This document shows, one piece after another, positions 45,430 to 53,503 of a stretch of DNA of 64,000 bases. The DNA comes from an uncultured Clostridia bacterium (GTDB lineage: Bacteria > Bacillota > Clostridia > Christensenellales > Aristaeellaceae): the NCBI GenBank assembly GCA_947167215.1, contig CAMVHE010000009.1, positions 1-64,000 of the forward strand, read 5' to 3'. The notes under the pieces are model-generated. The model saw nothing but the letters and a program-made list of their open reading frames with translations, was not told the DNA's origin and made no database searches. The first letter of the stretch is position 1. Every line of letters starts with the position of its first letter. The position numbers and the translations under genes were made by a program.

Positions 45430-46947
45430 TTAACGATGAAGTCTGCTACGTATGCGGCGAACTGCGTGCCGCAGCAAGTCCTTTTCCGTTTCATTCATAG
45501 CCAGGCAATAGACAGCTGCACTGTAGACCAGGGTGTATGGTACCGCAAAGCTGATCACACCGCTGTATCCTGAAAATACATGAAAGTGGGTCAGCAGGAT
45601 ACCAAAGCACACCGGAATAACGAGTGCCGGGAAAATACGCAGAATAGCCCGCCAGAAAAACTTCATATCCAGTCCAATATGCCGGTGATAATAGAAGTTC
45701 ATGACAAAACCATTACCCAACGTCAGGGCAATCGCCGTTCCCATGGCGCAGCCCAGCCCTCCAAAGGCCATCCCCAGCGGGATGCTCATCAGAACATTCG
45801 CCACGGCAATGCAGATATAGACAACAGAACGGAACTGATGCTTGTTTTTTGCTCTCTGAATCTCAATGCCCAGATTCTGAATAAGGGATACTGTAACCGG
45901 CACCATGAGCATGAGTGCAATGGGATAGGCGCCGGCATAGTTTTCCCCGCCCCATGCTATGACAAAGGGTTTGCCCACGAAGATGAATCCGGTAAGTGCC
46001 AGCATAAGCATCATGAACTGGATGCGTCCGATTCGGGTAAACAGTTCTGTCAGCTTGCTGTCGCTTTCTCCTCTGGCCACCAGACGGTTGATCTGTGGCG
46101 TAAAGACGCCGGAAATGGATGTGGAAATTGTCATATAGTACCGGTGGATCTGAGAGCCGATTCCGTACACCGCCGTAGCTGTCGTACCGCTGATAATCCC
46201 CAGAATCGTAGTATCCACCGTCCAGTTGATCTGATCGATGATCATATTCAGGAAGATAAAGAAGGAAAAACCTGCCATCTCCCTCAGCAGCCCAAAGTCA
46301 AAATGTCCGAACGAAAACTGCATATGCAGTTTTCGAAAGCTGTAGGAAATGTTGCAGATATCCGAAAAAATACTGAGAATAATCGTAACTGCGACCACAG
46401 ACACAGAACCGTACCCGGCTAGCAGCAGCGGTAACATGATCAGCGGACTGCACATCGTGCGAATGAGCGAAACCATACGCTGGAAGAAAAAACATTCTCC
46501 CGCAGTAATGTATGAAGAAAAGACACTGCAGGGAAAGGAAACTGCCATGTTGATGACAAGCAGGATCATCAGTACCCGCGCCGTCTCAATTTCATCCGGT
46601 GTGAGTTTTGCGCCAAAGATGTTCTGCACATTGGCCACCAGCACGCTTCCTACCAGAAGGCATAAGATTCCGATAACGATGAAGATCGTCATGAACATGC
46701 CATTGATTCGTGCCACGCCTTTCCTGCCATCCTTGGCTTCTGCCCTTGAATAATAGCGCATGTATGCGCTGCCCAGGCCGAAGCTCAGCAGTCCCAGATT
46801 CGAGATGAATCCGTCTACCAGTGTATAAGTGCCGTACTGGCTCTGTCCCAGCAGGCGAAGCATTATGGGGGTATAGGTCAGGGAGATGACCGTAGACAGA
46901 ATCGTCTGAATATAGGAAAGGATCACTCCCGCTTTTTTTTGATTCAT
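45430..46947 (-). CDS. Polysaccharide flippase (Wzx/MATE-like)
   Basis: 505-aa, 12-14 helix membrane protein of the MOP exporter superfamily, which flips lipid-linked oligosaccharides or teichoic precursors. Typical stretches: LGQSQYGTYTLVDGFISNLGLLSFGLG near residue 35 and INWTVDTTILGIISGTTATAVYGIGSQIHRYY near 240. The ATG used has AGGAG just upstream; an earlier ATG lies five codons before. First gene of a two-gene operon with the solute-binding-like protein. Confidence 0.88.
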   Translation of the reverse strand: MNQKKAGVILSYIQTILSTVISLTYTPIMLRLLGQSQYGTYTLVDGFISNLGLLSFGLGSAYMRYYSRAEAKDGRKGVARINGMFMTIFIVIGILCLLVGSVLVANVQNIFGAKLTPDEIETARVLMILLVINMAVSFPCSVFSSYITAGECFFFQRMVSLIRTMCSPLIMLPLLLAGYGSVSVVAVTIILSIFSDICNISYSFRKLHMQFSFGHFDFGLLREMAGFSFFIFLNMIIDQINWTVDTTILGIISGTTATAVYGIGSQIHRYYMTISTSISGVFTPQINRLVARGESDSKLTELFTRIGRIQFMMLMLALTGFIFVGKPFVIAWGGENYAGAYPIALMLMVPVTVSLIQNLGIEIQRAKNKHQFRSVVYICIAVANVLMSIPLGMAFGGLGCAMGTAIALTLGNGFVMNFYYHRHIGLDMKFFWRAILRIFPALVIPVCFGILLTHFHVFSGYSGVISFAVPYTLVYSAAVYCLAMNETEKDLLRHAVRRIRSRLHR

Positions 46948-46991
46948 AATACTCCTGTTCATTTCCGGAGGGAAATTTTACTGTCCGGGAT

Positions 46992-47020
46992 AGTGTACTT
47001 GTTTTTCTGTCTATTTTCAA
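46992..47020 (-). promoter_or_regulatory. Promoter of the flippase operon
   Basis: Minus-strand TTGAAA (47015-47020), 17-bp spacer, TACACT (46992-46997). Confidence 0.6.
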
Positions 47021-47054
47021 GTCCTGTTTCTTTCCGGTCAGATGATCCGGTTAT

Positions 47055-47083
47055 TTGACAGTCTTCCTCCGCCTGTTTATACT
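47055..47083 (+). promoter_or_regulatory. Promoter of the S12 serine-hydrolase gene
   Basis: TTGACA (47055-47060), 17-bp spacer, TATACT (47078-47083); divergent from the flippase promoter. Confidence 0.8.
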
Positions 47084-47132
47084 TTCTACATTCTGCGAAT
47101 GTCCAGACATTTCTGAAAGGAAGGTATCTACT

Positions 47133-48539
47133 ATGAACACCTCTGCCCTGACTCAAATTCTACAGAAGCTCACCGATGCCCAACAGCTGCCTGGCGTCAG
47201 CGCTTTCATTATGGGACCGCAGGGACCAGTTTTTTCTTTTCACAGCGGTATCCGAAATGCTGCCGGAGACACGCCTGACGAAGAAACGCTCTTCGGCATT
47301 GCATCCATGAGCAAGTCCATGACCGCCCTGTGTGCCTGTATTCTGGCTGCCGAGGGCAGGATTTCCCTGGATGATCCGGTTTCCAAATATATTCCTTCCT
47401 TCCACCTGCCCGGCCAGCCGGATGAAGCCTGCACCATTCGGCATCTGGGTACGCACACTTCCGGCATCCCACCCATGGAACCGCTCGAATGGTCCATTGC
47501 CATGAACACCCCCGGCCGTATGGAGGACCCCGACAATATAGCCCTCTGCAAAACTGCCCCAAACAGCATGAGTACCATTGCGGAAATAATTTCCTACATT
47601 GCCGATTGTCCTTATCCCCTTCTCGGTGCCCCCGGTGAAATATTCAGCTACTCCAATGAAGGCTATGCCGTTCTTTCCTATGTGATTGATGCGGCAGCCG
47701 GCATTCCGCTTGAAGATTACATGCAGCAGCATATTTTTACCCCCCTCGGCATGACCCGTTCCGTTCTGGACAACGGCATTGACACGGCCAGGGCGCTTTC
47801 CGGAGGAAATATTACTTCCCTTTTTGAAGAAGATGGTCCGCAGCGCACCTGTGATGATGTATGGAGCTGTCTCCCGCCTTTCCGGGGATGTGCCATGGTC
47901 AAATCCTGTTCCAGGGATGTGGCCAGATACTATCAGGTACTCGCTTCCCGCGGTCAGCTGAACGGAGAGCAGGTTCTCCCGGAAAAAGCAGTGGAAATGC
48001 TGATTGGTCAGGCCTATCCTCTTCTGGATGTACCCGTCATGTGCATGGGGCTTAAAAAACGCATGTTTCATGATCATGTTATCTGTGAACATGCGGGAGG
48101 ACTCCACGGCGTTTCCACCATGGGCGGCCTTCTCAAAGATGAAGGATACGGTTTTGCCGTTCTCTGCAATCATGGTGACAAGGATGCATCGCCTCTCCTC
48201 TATGCCATGATGAATGCGGTCATGGGGCTTCCTCTCTCTGCCTCCCATGAATGGTTTCATCCCCTCCATGCCCCTTTCTCTGCAGATTCCATGCTTCTTG
48301 GCACCTATATGGACCACGAAGGCCTTGCTTCCCCTGTCACCATTCAGATAGAAGATAACCACCTGGTTCTCGCAAAAAAACAGCGCACCATGTCGCTTGT
48401 CTACTGTTCCGGGGCACGCTTCCTCGCCTATCTTCCCGGGGAAGCTGACCCTGCCTACCATGTGGAATTTCTTATCCGCAACGGGCATGCCTGGGCCATG
48501 CGCCTCGGGACCCGTGTTCTGCAGCTTTCCGAAGAATGA
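47133..48539 (+). CDS. Serine hydrolase of the class C beta-lactamase/S12 family
   Basis: 468 aa. The catalytic tetrad SxxK is SMSK (in FGIASMSKSMTALCA), the Tyr-x-Asn motif is YSN in EIFSYSNEGYAVLSYV, and HAGGLHG stands where the KTG-type third motif belongs. No signal peptide, so it is probably cytosolic, as many esterase- or D-peptidase-like members are. A C-terminal beta domain (LLGTYMDHEGL...) follows. True antibiotic hydrolysis is unlikely to be its role. The ATG with AAGGAAGG upstream was chosen. Confidence 0.85.
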   Translation: MNTSALTQILQKLTDAQQLPGVSAFIMGPQGPVFSFHSGIRNAAGDTPDEETLFGIASMSKSMTALCACILAAEGRISLDDPVSKYIPSFHLPGQPDEACTIRHLGTHTSGIPPMEPLEWSIAMNTPGRMEDPDNIALCKTAPNSMSTIAEIISYIADCPYPLLGAPGEIFSYSNEGYAVLSYVIDAAAGIPLEDYMQQHIFTPLGMTRSVLDNGIDTARALSGGNITSLFEEDGPQRTCDDVWSCLPPFRGCAMVKSCSRDVARYYQVLASRGQLNGEQVLPEKAVEMLIGQAYPLLDVPVMCMGLKKRMFHDHVICEHAGGLHGVSTMGGLLKDEGYGFAVLCNHGDKDASPLLYAMMNAVMGLPLSASHEWFHPLHAPFSADSMLLGTYMDHEGLASPVTIQIEDNHLVLAKKQRTMSLVYCSGARFLAYLPGEADPAYHVEFLIRNGHAWAMRLGTRVLQLSEE

Positions 48540-48601
48540 AAGCGTTCCAGTGTTTTCCTCACCACCGGCGTTGCAAAGAAAATTGAACAATGAAAACAAG
48601 A

Positions 48602-48641
48602 AAGCACCCGGCAGATCAGACAAAATCTGCCGGGTGCCTGT
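48602..48641. terminator. Bidirectional terminator between the S12 hydrolase and DUF896
   Basis: GCACCCGGCAGAT pairs perfectly with ATCTGCCGGGTGC around an eight-base loop. Confidence 0.85.
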
Positions 48642-48857
48642 TTAATTCAGAATTCTGGGTTTCTTTTTCAGCGGAAGATAGCTTCCATCAACCTGCTCCA
48701 CCCGAACGCGTTGAAGCGTTGCTTCCAGATTGGCTTTGGTTTCGTCGATATACTGGCGGCGCAAACTCTGCTGCTCGGCCAGTTCTTCCTCTGTGAGACC
48801 TTCGGTCTTCTTTTTCCTTGCCAGCTCGTTAATACGGTCAATCTGTGATTTTTCCAT
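48642..48857 (-). CDS. DUF896 (YnzC-type) small protein
   Basis: 71-aa protein; its pattern MEKSQIDRINELARKKKTEG, then LTEEELAEQQSLRRQYI and a C-terminal basic tail, is that of the UPF0291/DUF896 family of Firmicutes. YnzC is an SOS-linked helical-hairpin protein in Bacillus; no function is known here. It follows nagA by 16 bp on the same strand. Confidence 0.9.
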   Translation of the reverse strand: MEKSQIDRINELARKKKTEGLTEEELAEQQSLRRQYIDETKANLEATLQRVRVEQVDGSYLPLKKKPRILN

Positions 48858-48873
48858 TGATTTTTCTCCATTT

Positions 48874-49986
48874 TCAGCAGGTTACATCTGCCAGGTTAAA
48901 TTGTTCATCCATTAGTACGAGTGTCCCGCAGGCACCGGGGAAAATCCTGCCAAAACGGCTCTCATGAATTGAATCCGCGGGTGTGCTGGTTGCCATTGGA
49001 ATAACAACCTCCGGTGCAATGCCCGCCAGTGTGATCATATTTTTCACTGCCCGGTGCAGCACCAAAGTGGAACCCGCCAGCACTCCATTCTCCAGTCTTG
49101 CCGCTCCATCCCGAACGACAACACGCTGTCCTCCCAGCTCATAGAGGCCATCCGGCATTCCTGCAGCTTCCATGGAATCCGAAATCAGGGCAATCCCCGA
49201 TGCACCCTTGCAAAGTGCGGAAATACGAAGGGTATCCGGGTGGAGATGAATGCCGTCTGCAATGACCTGACAAAGAATACGGTCATCGGAAAGGCCGGCC
49301 CCTACCACACCCGGCGACCTGTGCTGAAGGGGTGTCTGTGCATTGAAAAGGTGGGTAATCTGCGACAGCCCCACGTCTGCCGCTGCATGCACTTCCTCTG
49401 CCTTTGCCGCCGTATGGCCGCAGCAGACTGCAACTCCCCTTCGGACCAGTTCCGGAATAAGTTCCAGTGCTCCCGGAAGTTCCGGTGCAAGCGTAATAAG
49501 CTTAACACAGGAAATGCCTTTCGTCATCTCCTCATAATCCTGCAGGTTCGGCATCAATAGACATTCTCCGCGCTGTGCCCCCTTATACTCCACATTGAGG
49601 AAAGGGGCTTCCATGTGCGCTCCCAGTACATATGCGCCATCCGTTTCCTGTGCATCATGCACCGCCTGAATGCCGCAGAGTGCAGCATGGGTTTCTTCCT
49701 TCGTGGCACTCATGGTGGTCGGCACAAAAGCCGCTACTCCTGTTTTTTTCAGGCCGCGGCTCATCGACCGCACAGCCTTCTCGCCATGCATGCAGTCTGC
49801 TCCCTGATAGGCATGAATATGGATATCAACGAATCCAGGCAGCACATAGCATCCTGAAGCATCCCTTACCGTTTCATTTCCATGGGGAGACAGCTGGCCC
49901 ACATCTGCGACTCTGCCGTTTTCCACCCGTACGGAAACTTCCCGGAAAGCACCATCCACAAATACCCGGCCGTTTTCAATCAGCAT
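48874..49986 (-). CDS. nagA: N-acetylglucosamine-6-phosphate deacetylase
   Basis: Removes the acetyl group of GlcNAc-6-phosphate in the cytosol. 370 aa, amidohydrolase barrel: HIHAYQGADC (metal His pair), HMEAPFLNVEYKGAQ (metal Glu), CGHTAAKAEE, ITHLFNAQTPLQHRSPG and the catalytic Asp in ISDSMEAAGMPDG. Starts one base after nagB, so the two form one catabolic unit for amino-sugar or cell-wall recycling. Confidence 0.94.
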   Translation of the reverse strand: MLIENGRVFVDGAFREVSVRVENGRVADVGQLSPHGNETVRDASGCYVLPGFVDIHIHAYQGADCMHGEKAVRSMSRGLKKTGVAAFVPTTMSATKEETHAALCGIQAVHDAQETDGAYVLGAHMEAPFLNVEYKGAQRGECLLMPNLQDYEEMTKGISCVKLITLAPELPGALELIPELVRRGVAVCCGHTAAKAEEVHAAADVGLSQITHLFNAQTPLQHRSPGVVGAGLSDDRILCQVIADGIHLHPDTLRISALCKGASGIALISDSMEAAGMPDGLYELGGQRVVVRDGAARLENGVLAGSTLVLHRAVKNMITLAGIAPEVVIPMATSTPADSIHESRFGRIFPGACGTLVLMDEQFNLADVTC

Positions 49987-49987
49987 A

Positions 49988-50710
49988 TCACGCCTCCATC
50001 CGTCCCGCGGCTTCCCGATCTGTCAGCACCACACAGCACGGATGCAGCTGAAGGATCGAGCACGGCACCTCTGGGGTTATCGGGCCATGAATCATGTTAT
50101 ATACCGCGTCTGCCTTTTCCTTTCCGGTTGCTACCAGCACCACGCAGCGCGCCGACATGATGGTCCCGATGCCCATGGAGACGGCCTGCCTCGGCACCTC
50201 ATCCGGGCTCTTGAAGAAACGGGCATTTGCCTCAATGGTGCTTTCCGCCAGCGTCACAATGTGAGTACCGTAAACGAATTCTTTTCCAGGTTCATTGAAG
50301 CCGATATGACCATTGCGGCCAATGCCCAGCAGCTGCAGGTCAATGCCTCCCGCCTCATAAATCATGCGGTCATAAGCCTGGCACTCCGTGGCGGAATGCC
50401 CGTCGGGCAGATGAATATTTTTCCGCTTCAGATTCACCTTGCTGAACAGATGCTCCTCCATAAACGCATGATAGCTGAGAGGATTCGCATAATCAATGCC
50501 CACATATTCGTCCAGATTGAAAGTCCGGACATGTTCAAAGCTCAGAATTCCTTCCTTATGCCATCCCACCAGCTTTTCGTATGCAGGAATCGGGGTGGAA
50601 CCTGTCGCCAGTCCGAGAACGCTGTCTCCTTTCCGAGTAATCTGGGCCATAATCAACGCTCCTGCTGCCTCGCATGCAGCTCTTGCATTGTCGTACACAT
50701 GAAACTCCAT
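49988..50710 (-). CDS. nagB: Glucosamine-6-phosphate deaminase
   Basis: Converts glucosamine-6-phosphate to fructose-6-phosphate and ammonia. 240 aa, full length. Motifs LGLATGSTPIPAYE, TFNLDEYVGIDYANPLSYHAFM and LGIGRNGHIGFNEPG (catalytic His). AAGGAGG precedes the ATG. Only 46 bp behind the Hsp70-like gene, so read-through from that operon is possible. Confidence 0.95.
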   Translation of the reverse strand: MEFHVYDNARAACEAAGALIMAQITRKGDSVLGLATGSTPIPAYEKLVGWHKEGILSFEHVRTFNLDEYVGIDYANPLSYHAFMEEHLFSKVNLKRKNIHLPDGHSATECQAYDRMIYEAGGIDLQLLGIGRNGHIGFNEPGKEFVYGTHIVTLAESTIEANARFFKSPDEVPRQAVSMGIGTIMSARCVVLVATGKEKADAVYNMIHGPITPEVPCSILQLHPCCVVLTDREAAGRMEA

Positions 50711-50756
50711 GATATAAAATCCTCCTTATATTACTAAGAGCGTACTGCTCTGATTT

Positions 50757-52661
50757 CTATGCCGTTATTGACATCTCCGCATCTCTTGCCAGTGCTTCCA
50801 TCTGCGTTCCCAGGGTGGAAGCAAGCGAAGCACAGAGTCTGGCAGAGAATCCATTCTTGGGGTCTGCCAGCGCACGGACGATTTCTTCCTCAATTTTCTC
50901 CCTCTGCCGCTGCATTCCCCTGCGGACAGCATTGTCCGTCACCATTCTGCGCATAACGACCGGCAGTTTTACCCTGCTGAGCGCCTTTTCCATGCTGGAT
51001 TTGCCCAGCAGCGCAACAAGAATACCGGCAATGGCGCCGGTCACCATGCCGATCGGGCCGCTCGATATTATCGCAACGCCCCCTCCGCCGCAGATAACTG
51101 CACCGACAACCGCAAGAACCCCTCCCACAATGCCCGAGAGTACATTCATTCCCATCGCATCTGTCAGTGAGAGATCCACGTGTTCCAGTCCTGTTTCTAC
51201 CCTGGCCTTTTCGAGAGACATATGTTCTGTTGGAATGCCGCAGCGCTCGCAGAGCGCTATAAGTTCGCCTTCCAGTGTTCGCATAAGCTTTATCAGCCAG
51301 GCGGAAATGCTTTCTGAAAGCCTTTTTTTAACTTCCTCCCCGCTGAAGGATGCTGCGATTTCCCGCTCAATATAACTGCTCAGTTCTTCAATCGTTTCTA
51401 TACCGCCATGTCGCCACAGGCTTACCGCTGAAAGTGTGCTTTCTTCTGCTGTTTCATAGAGAGTCGAAGCAATCGGCTGATACAGTTCATATATGCTGGC
51501 ATTCACAGCGCCGGTCAGAATATCCCCTCGGGCAATGGAGTTCACCTGCGTCCGGAAAAGCTTCAGGTTTTCATCCACTCTGCCGCAGTAGGCCAGCCCC
51601 CTCGCAATAGAGCACTCCGGTTCGGGACACATCACCAGCAGACTGTCAGAAAATGCAGAGCGAACGGCATCCTGCAAGAAGCCCATCCGGGAAGCTCCTC
51701 CCGTCAGAATGACCACCTGCGGGGGGCATTCCCTGCTGAAATCTTCTGCCGCTTTCAGCGCATCCTGCAGGCACTTTACAAAACTGCGTCCACCCAGAGC
51801 AGGCAGTTTTTCCGTAATGATCTCCCGTATAATCCTTCCGTTCAAAGAAATGTCAAAACAAAGCTCTTCATCATAACAGACCTGAACCCGGTGCCGCAAT
51901 GGCACCTCCTGCCATTTCTCCTCATTCAGAAAATACTGCTCCTTCAGCCTTCTGGCCTCAAGCTCGCAATAACTGCGCCATGCCGGTGATTCCCGAAATA
52001 CCCGGCGAATGGCTGAAGCATCCCTGCTGTTCTCAACGCTTCTGCGCAGAATGATCTCATCCAGCAGTCCGCCGCCAAGACTGGTATCCCCGAAAAGCGA
52101 CAGGTTCTGCTGATGTCCGTCCACAATGTAGGCAAAATCCGTCGTAGAGGAGCCGACATCAATAACCATTGCACTGTGCTGCATCAGGGATGGGTCGATG
52201 CGCAGCCCCCTTGCATGCCGGGCATACAGAAAGGCAGCCCGCGATTCGGGAACCACGCTCACATTGGGAAATCCTGCCGATTCAATCAGTGCAGCATACT
52301 GCAGCCGCCGGGTTTCCCCCCAGCCTGCTGGACAGCCTATCACCGTTTTCGAAATTTCCGCCATCATCGCAGGCGCTTCCTGCCGCAGACTGGCTGCTAC
52401 TCCCTGAGCAAAAGCTCGGATATCTTCTGCTGCCTGAGGATCCGTCAGATACCGGGACTTAAAGCGTACCCGGGTATTTTCCGCGCCAAGCATAACGCTG
52501 GCTTCTTCCCCGACAACAATCTGTCCCTCCCGGATTCCGACCGCAGACAGTACGCTGACATGGCCGGAAATGGGAATCACCTGAGGCTCTACTGTAGAAG
52601 CATCCTGCAGCAGTGTTACCGCACTTTCGCCGTCGCCTAAATCAAACCCGCAAATTCTCAT
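50757..52661 (-). CDS. Hsp70-like ATPase with glycine-rich hydrophobic C-terminal segment
   Basis: 634 aa. The first 360 residues are an actin/Hsp70 ATPase: FDLGDGESAVTLL (phosphate loop 1), VIDVGSSTTDFAYIV (loop 2) and VILTGGASRMGFLQDAV (adenosine loop). The remainder does not resemble the DnaK substrate domain; instead residues about 503-553 are a glycine-rich hydrophobic stretch (GIVGGVLAVVGAVICGGGG..., MVTGAIAGILVALLG) like a membrane-inserting hairpin, followed by charged helices. It overlaps by 4 bp the membrane-protein gene upstream. The function is unknown; it is not DnaK. Confidence 0.82.
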   Translation of the reverse strand: MRICGFDLGDGESAVTLLQDASTVEPQVIPISGHVSVLSAVGIREGQIVVGEEASVMLGAENTRVRFKSRYLTDPQAAEDIRAFAQGVAASLRQEAPAMMAEISKTVIGCPAGWGETRRLQYAALIESAGFPNVSVVPESRAAFLYARHARGLRIDPSLMQHSAMVIDVGSSTTDFAYIVDGHQQNLSLFGDTSLGGGLLDEIILRRSVENSRDASAIRRVFRESPAWRSYCELEARRLKEQYFLNEEKWQEVPLRHRVQVCYDEELCFDISLNGRIIREIITEKLPALGGRSFVKCLQDALKAAEDFSRECPPQVVILTGGASRMGFLQDAVRSAFSDSLLVMCPEPECSIARGLAYCGRVDENLKLFRTQVNSIARGDILTGAVNASIYELYQPIASTLYETAEESTLSAVSLWRHGGIETIEELSSYIEREIAASFSGEEVKKRLSESISAWLIKLMRTLEGELIALCERCGIPTEHMSLEKARVETGLEHVDLSLTDAMGMNVLSGIVGGVLAVVGAVICGGGGVAIISSGPIGMVTGAIAGILVALLGKSSMEKALSRVKLPVVMRRMVTDNAVRRGMQRQREKIEEEIVRALADPKNGFSARLCASLASTLGTQMEALARDAEMSITA

Positions 52662-53485
52662 GATACTCCTCTTTGCGCCGTCACAACGGCAAGTCCGCGC
52701 TGTACCAGTTTACCATTTCTTACCAAAGCCGGCTTCAGCGTTCGCTCCTCACCCACGGTAGGAAGCAGGTCAAACCAGGAAGCGTGCTCCGGCGTGTACT
52801 GGACAGCTGCCAGATCCAGCTGCATCAGGGTCTGGTCCACCTGAGAAAGGCTTGATTCTACCAGTTCTTCCCTGCCGCTGTTTCTCGCCTCCAGCAGGGA
52901 CGAAAGCAGCTCCATCACGGTATCATTTTCGCTGCTGGTTTTCCGCACTGCGCTTTCTCTTTCTATCATGTTCAGATCCGACAGAACGATATCCACGCCC
53001 CGCAGAAGATCTTCCGTTTCACGTACGAGCACGGATACATCCGGCACCGTTATACCCTCTGCACGCTGTCTGACCCCCGTCTGCTGCTTTTTATCTCCCA
53101 GGAAAACCAGCAGAATTCCCAGAAAAATCAGTGCAGATGCCAGGGCCTGCCCCAGAAAGAGGCTGATCACTGCAACAAATGCAAGCAGGATGACACCTGC
53201 CCAGAAAACGATTTGCGGAATCTTTTTCGGTTCCGAAGTAATTTCTTCCACAAGCCGTCCTCTGGCCGTCATCCCCTTGAGCAGTTCCGGTGCACTTCGC
53301 GCCACCGTCAGGACAGCCTGAACTCTCTGGCGGTTCAGTTCATCATCATCTTCCTGCGCAAGTGTGGATGCGATCCTGTTCATGCACAATTGAATCGCAG
53401 AAACCGTTTCCGTAATATTTTCTGCACTTTCCAGTTCGGATGCAAGCCTTGATTTTTCCTGCACAAAAGCTTCCATAACGTTCAT
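52658..53485 (-). CDS. Two-helix membrane protein encoded with the Hsp70-like ATPase
   Basis: 275 aa, family not recognised. The N-terminal 85 residues are charged and helical; two close membrane helices (about 91-111 and 113-130) form a hairpin; residues 150-240 are again helical with an acidic character (VLVRETEDLLRGVDIVLSDLN, LLSSLLEARNSGREELVE). It resembles a membrane tether or GrpE-like cofactor only in general shape. It lies 18 bp behind a membrane LuxR regulator and overlaps the Hsp70-like gene by 4 bp, so the three should be made together. GGAGGAA precedes the ATG. Confidence 0.7.
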   Translation of the reverse strand: MNVMEAFVQEKSRLASELESAENITETVSAIQLCMNRIASTLAQEDDDELNRQRVQAVLTVARSAPELLKGMTARGRLVEEITSEPKKIPQIVFWAGVILLAFVAVISLFLGQALASALIFLGILLVFLGDKKQQTGVRQRAEGITVPDVSVLVRETEDLLRGVDIVLSDLNMIERESAVRKTSSENDTVMELLSSLLEARNSGREELVESSLSQVDQTLMQLDLAAVQYTPEHASWFDLLPTVGEERTLKPALVRNGKLVQRGLAVVTAQRGVS

Positions 53486-53503
53486 GGCTGTTCCTCCTCT
53501 CTT

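Noticed and set aside
47133..48539. Antibiotic-resistance beta-lactamase
   Set aside because: SxxK and YxN are shared by the whole S12 family; there is no signal peptide and HAGG replaces KTG, so a true class C beta-lactamase is unlikely.
50757..52661. DnaK chaperone
   Set aside because: The phosphate-loop wording differs from DnaK (GDGES rather than GTTNS), the substrate domain is missing, and there is no dnaJ or grpE neighbour.
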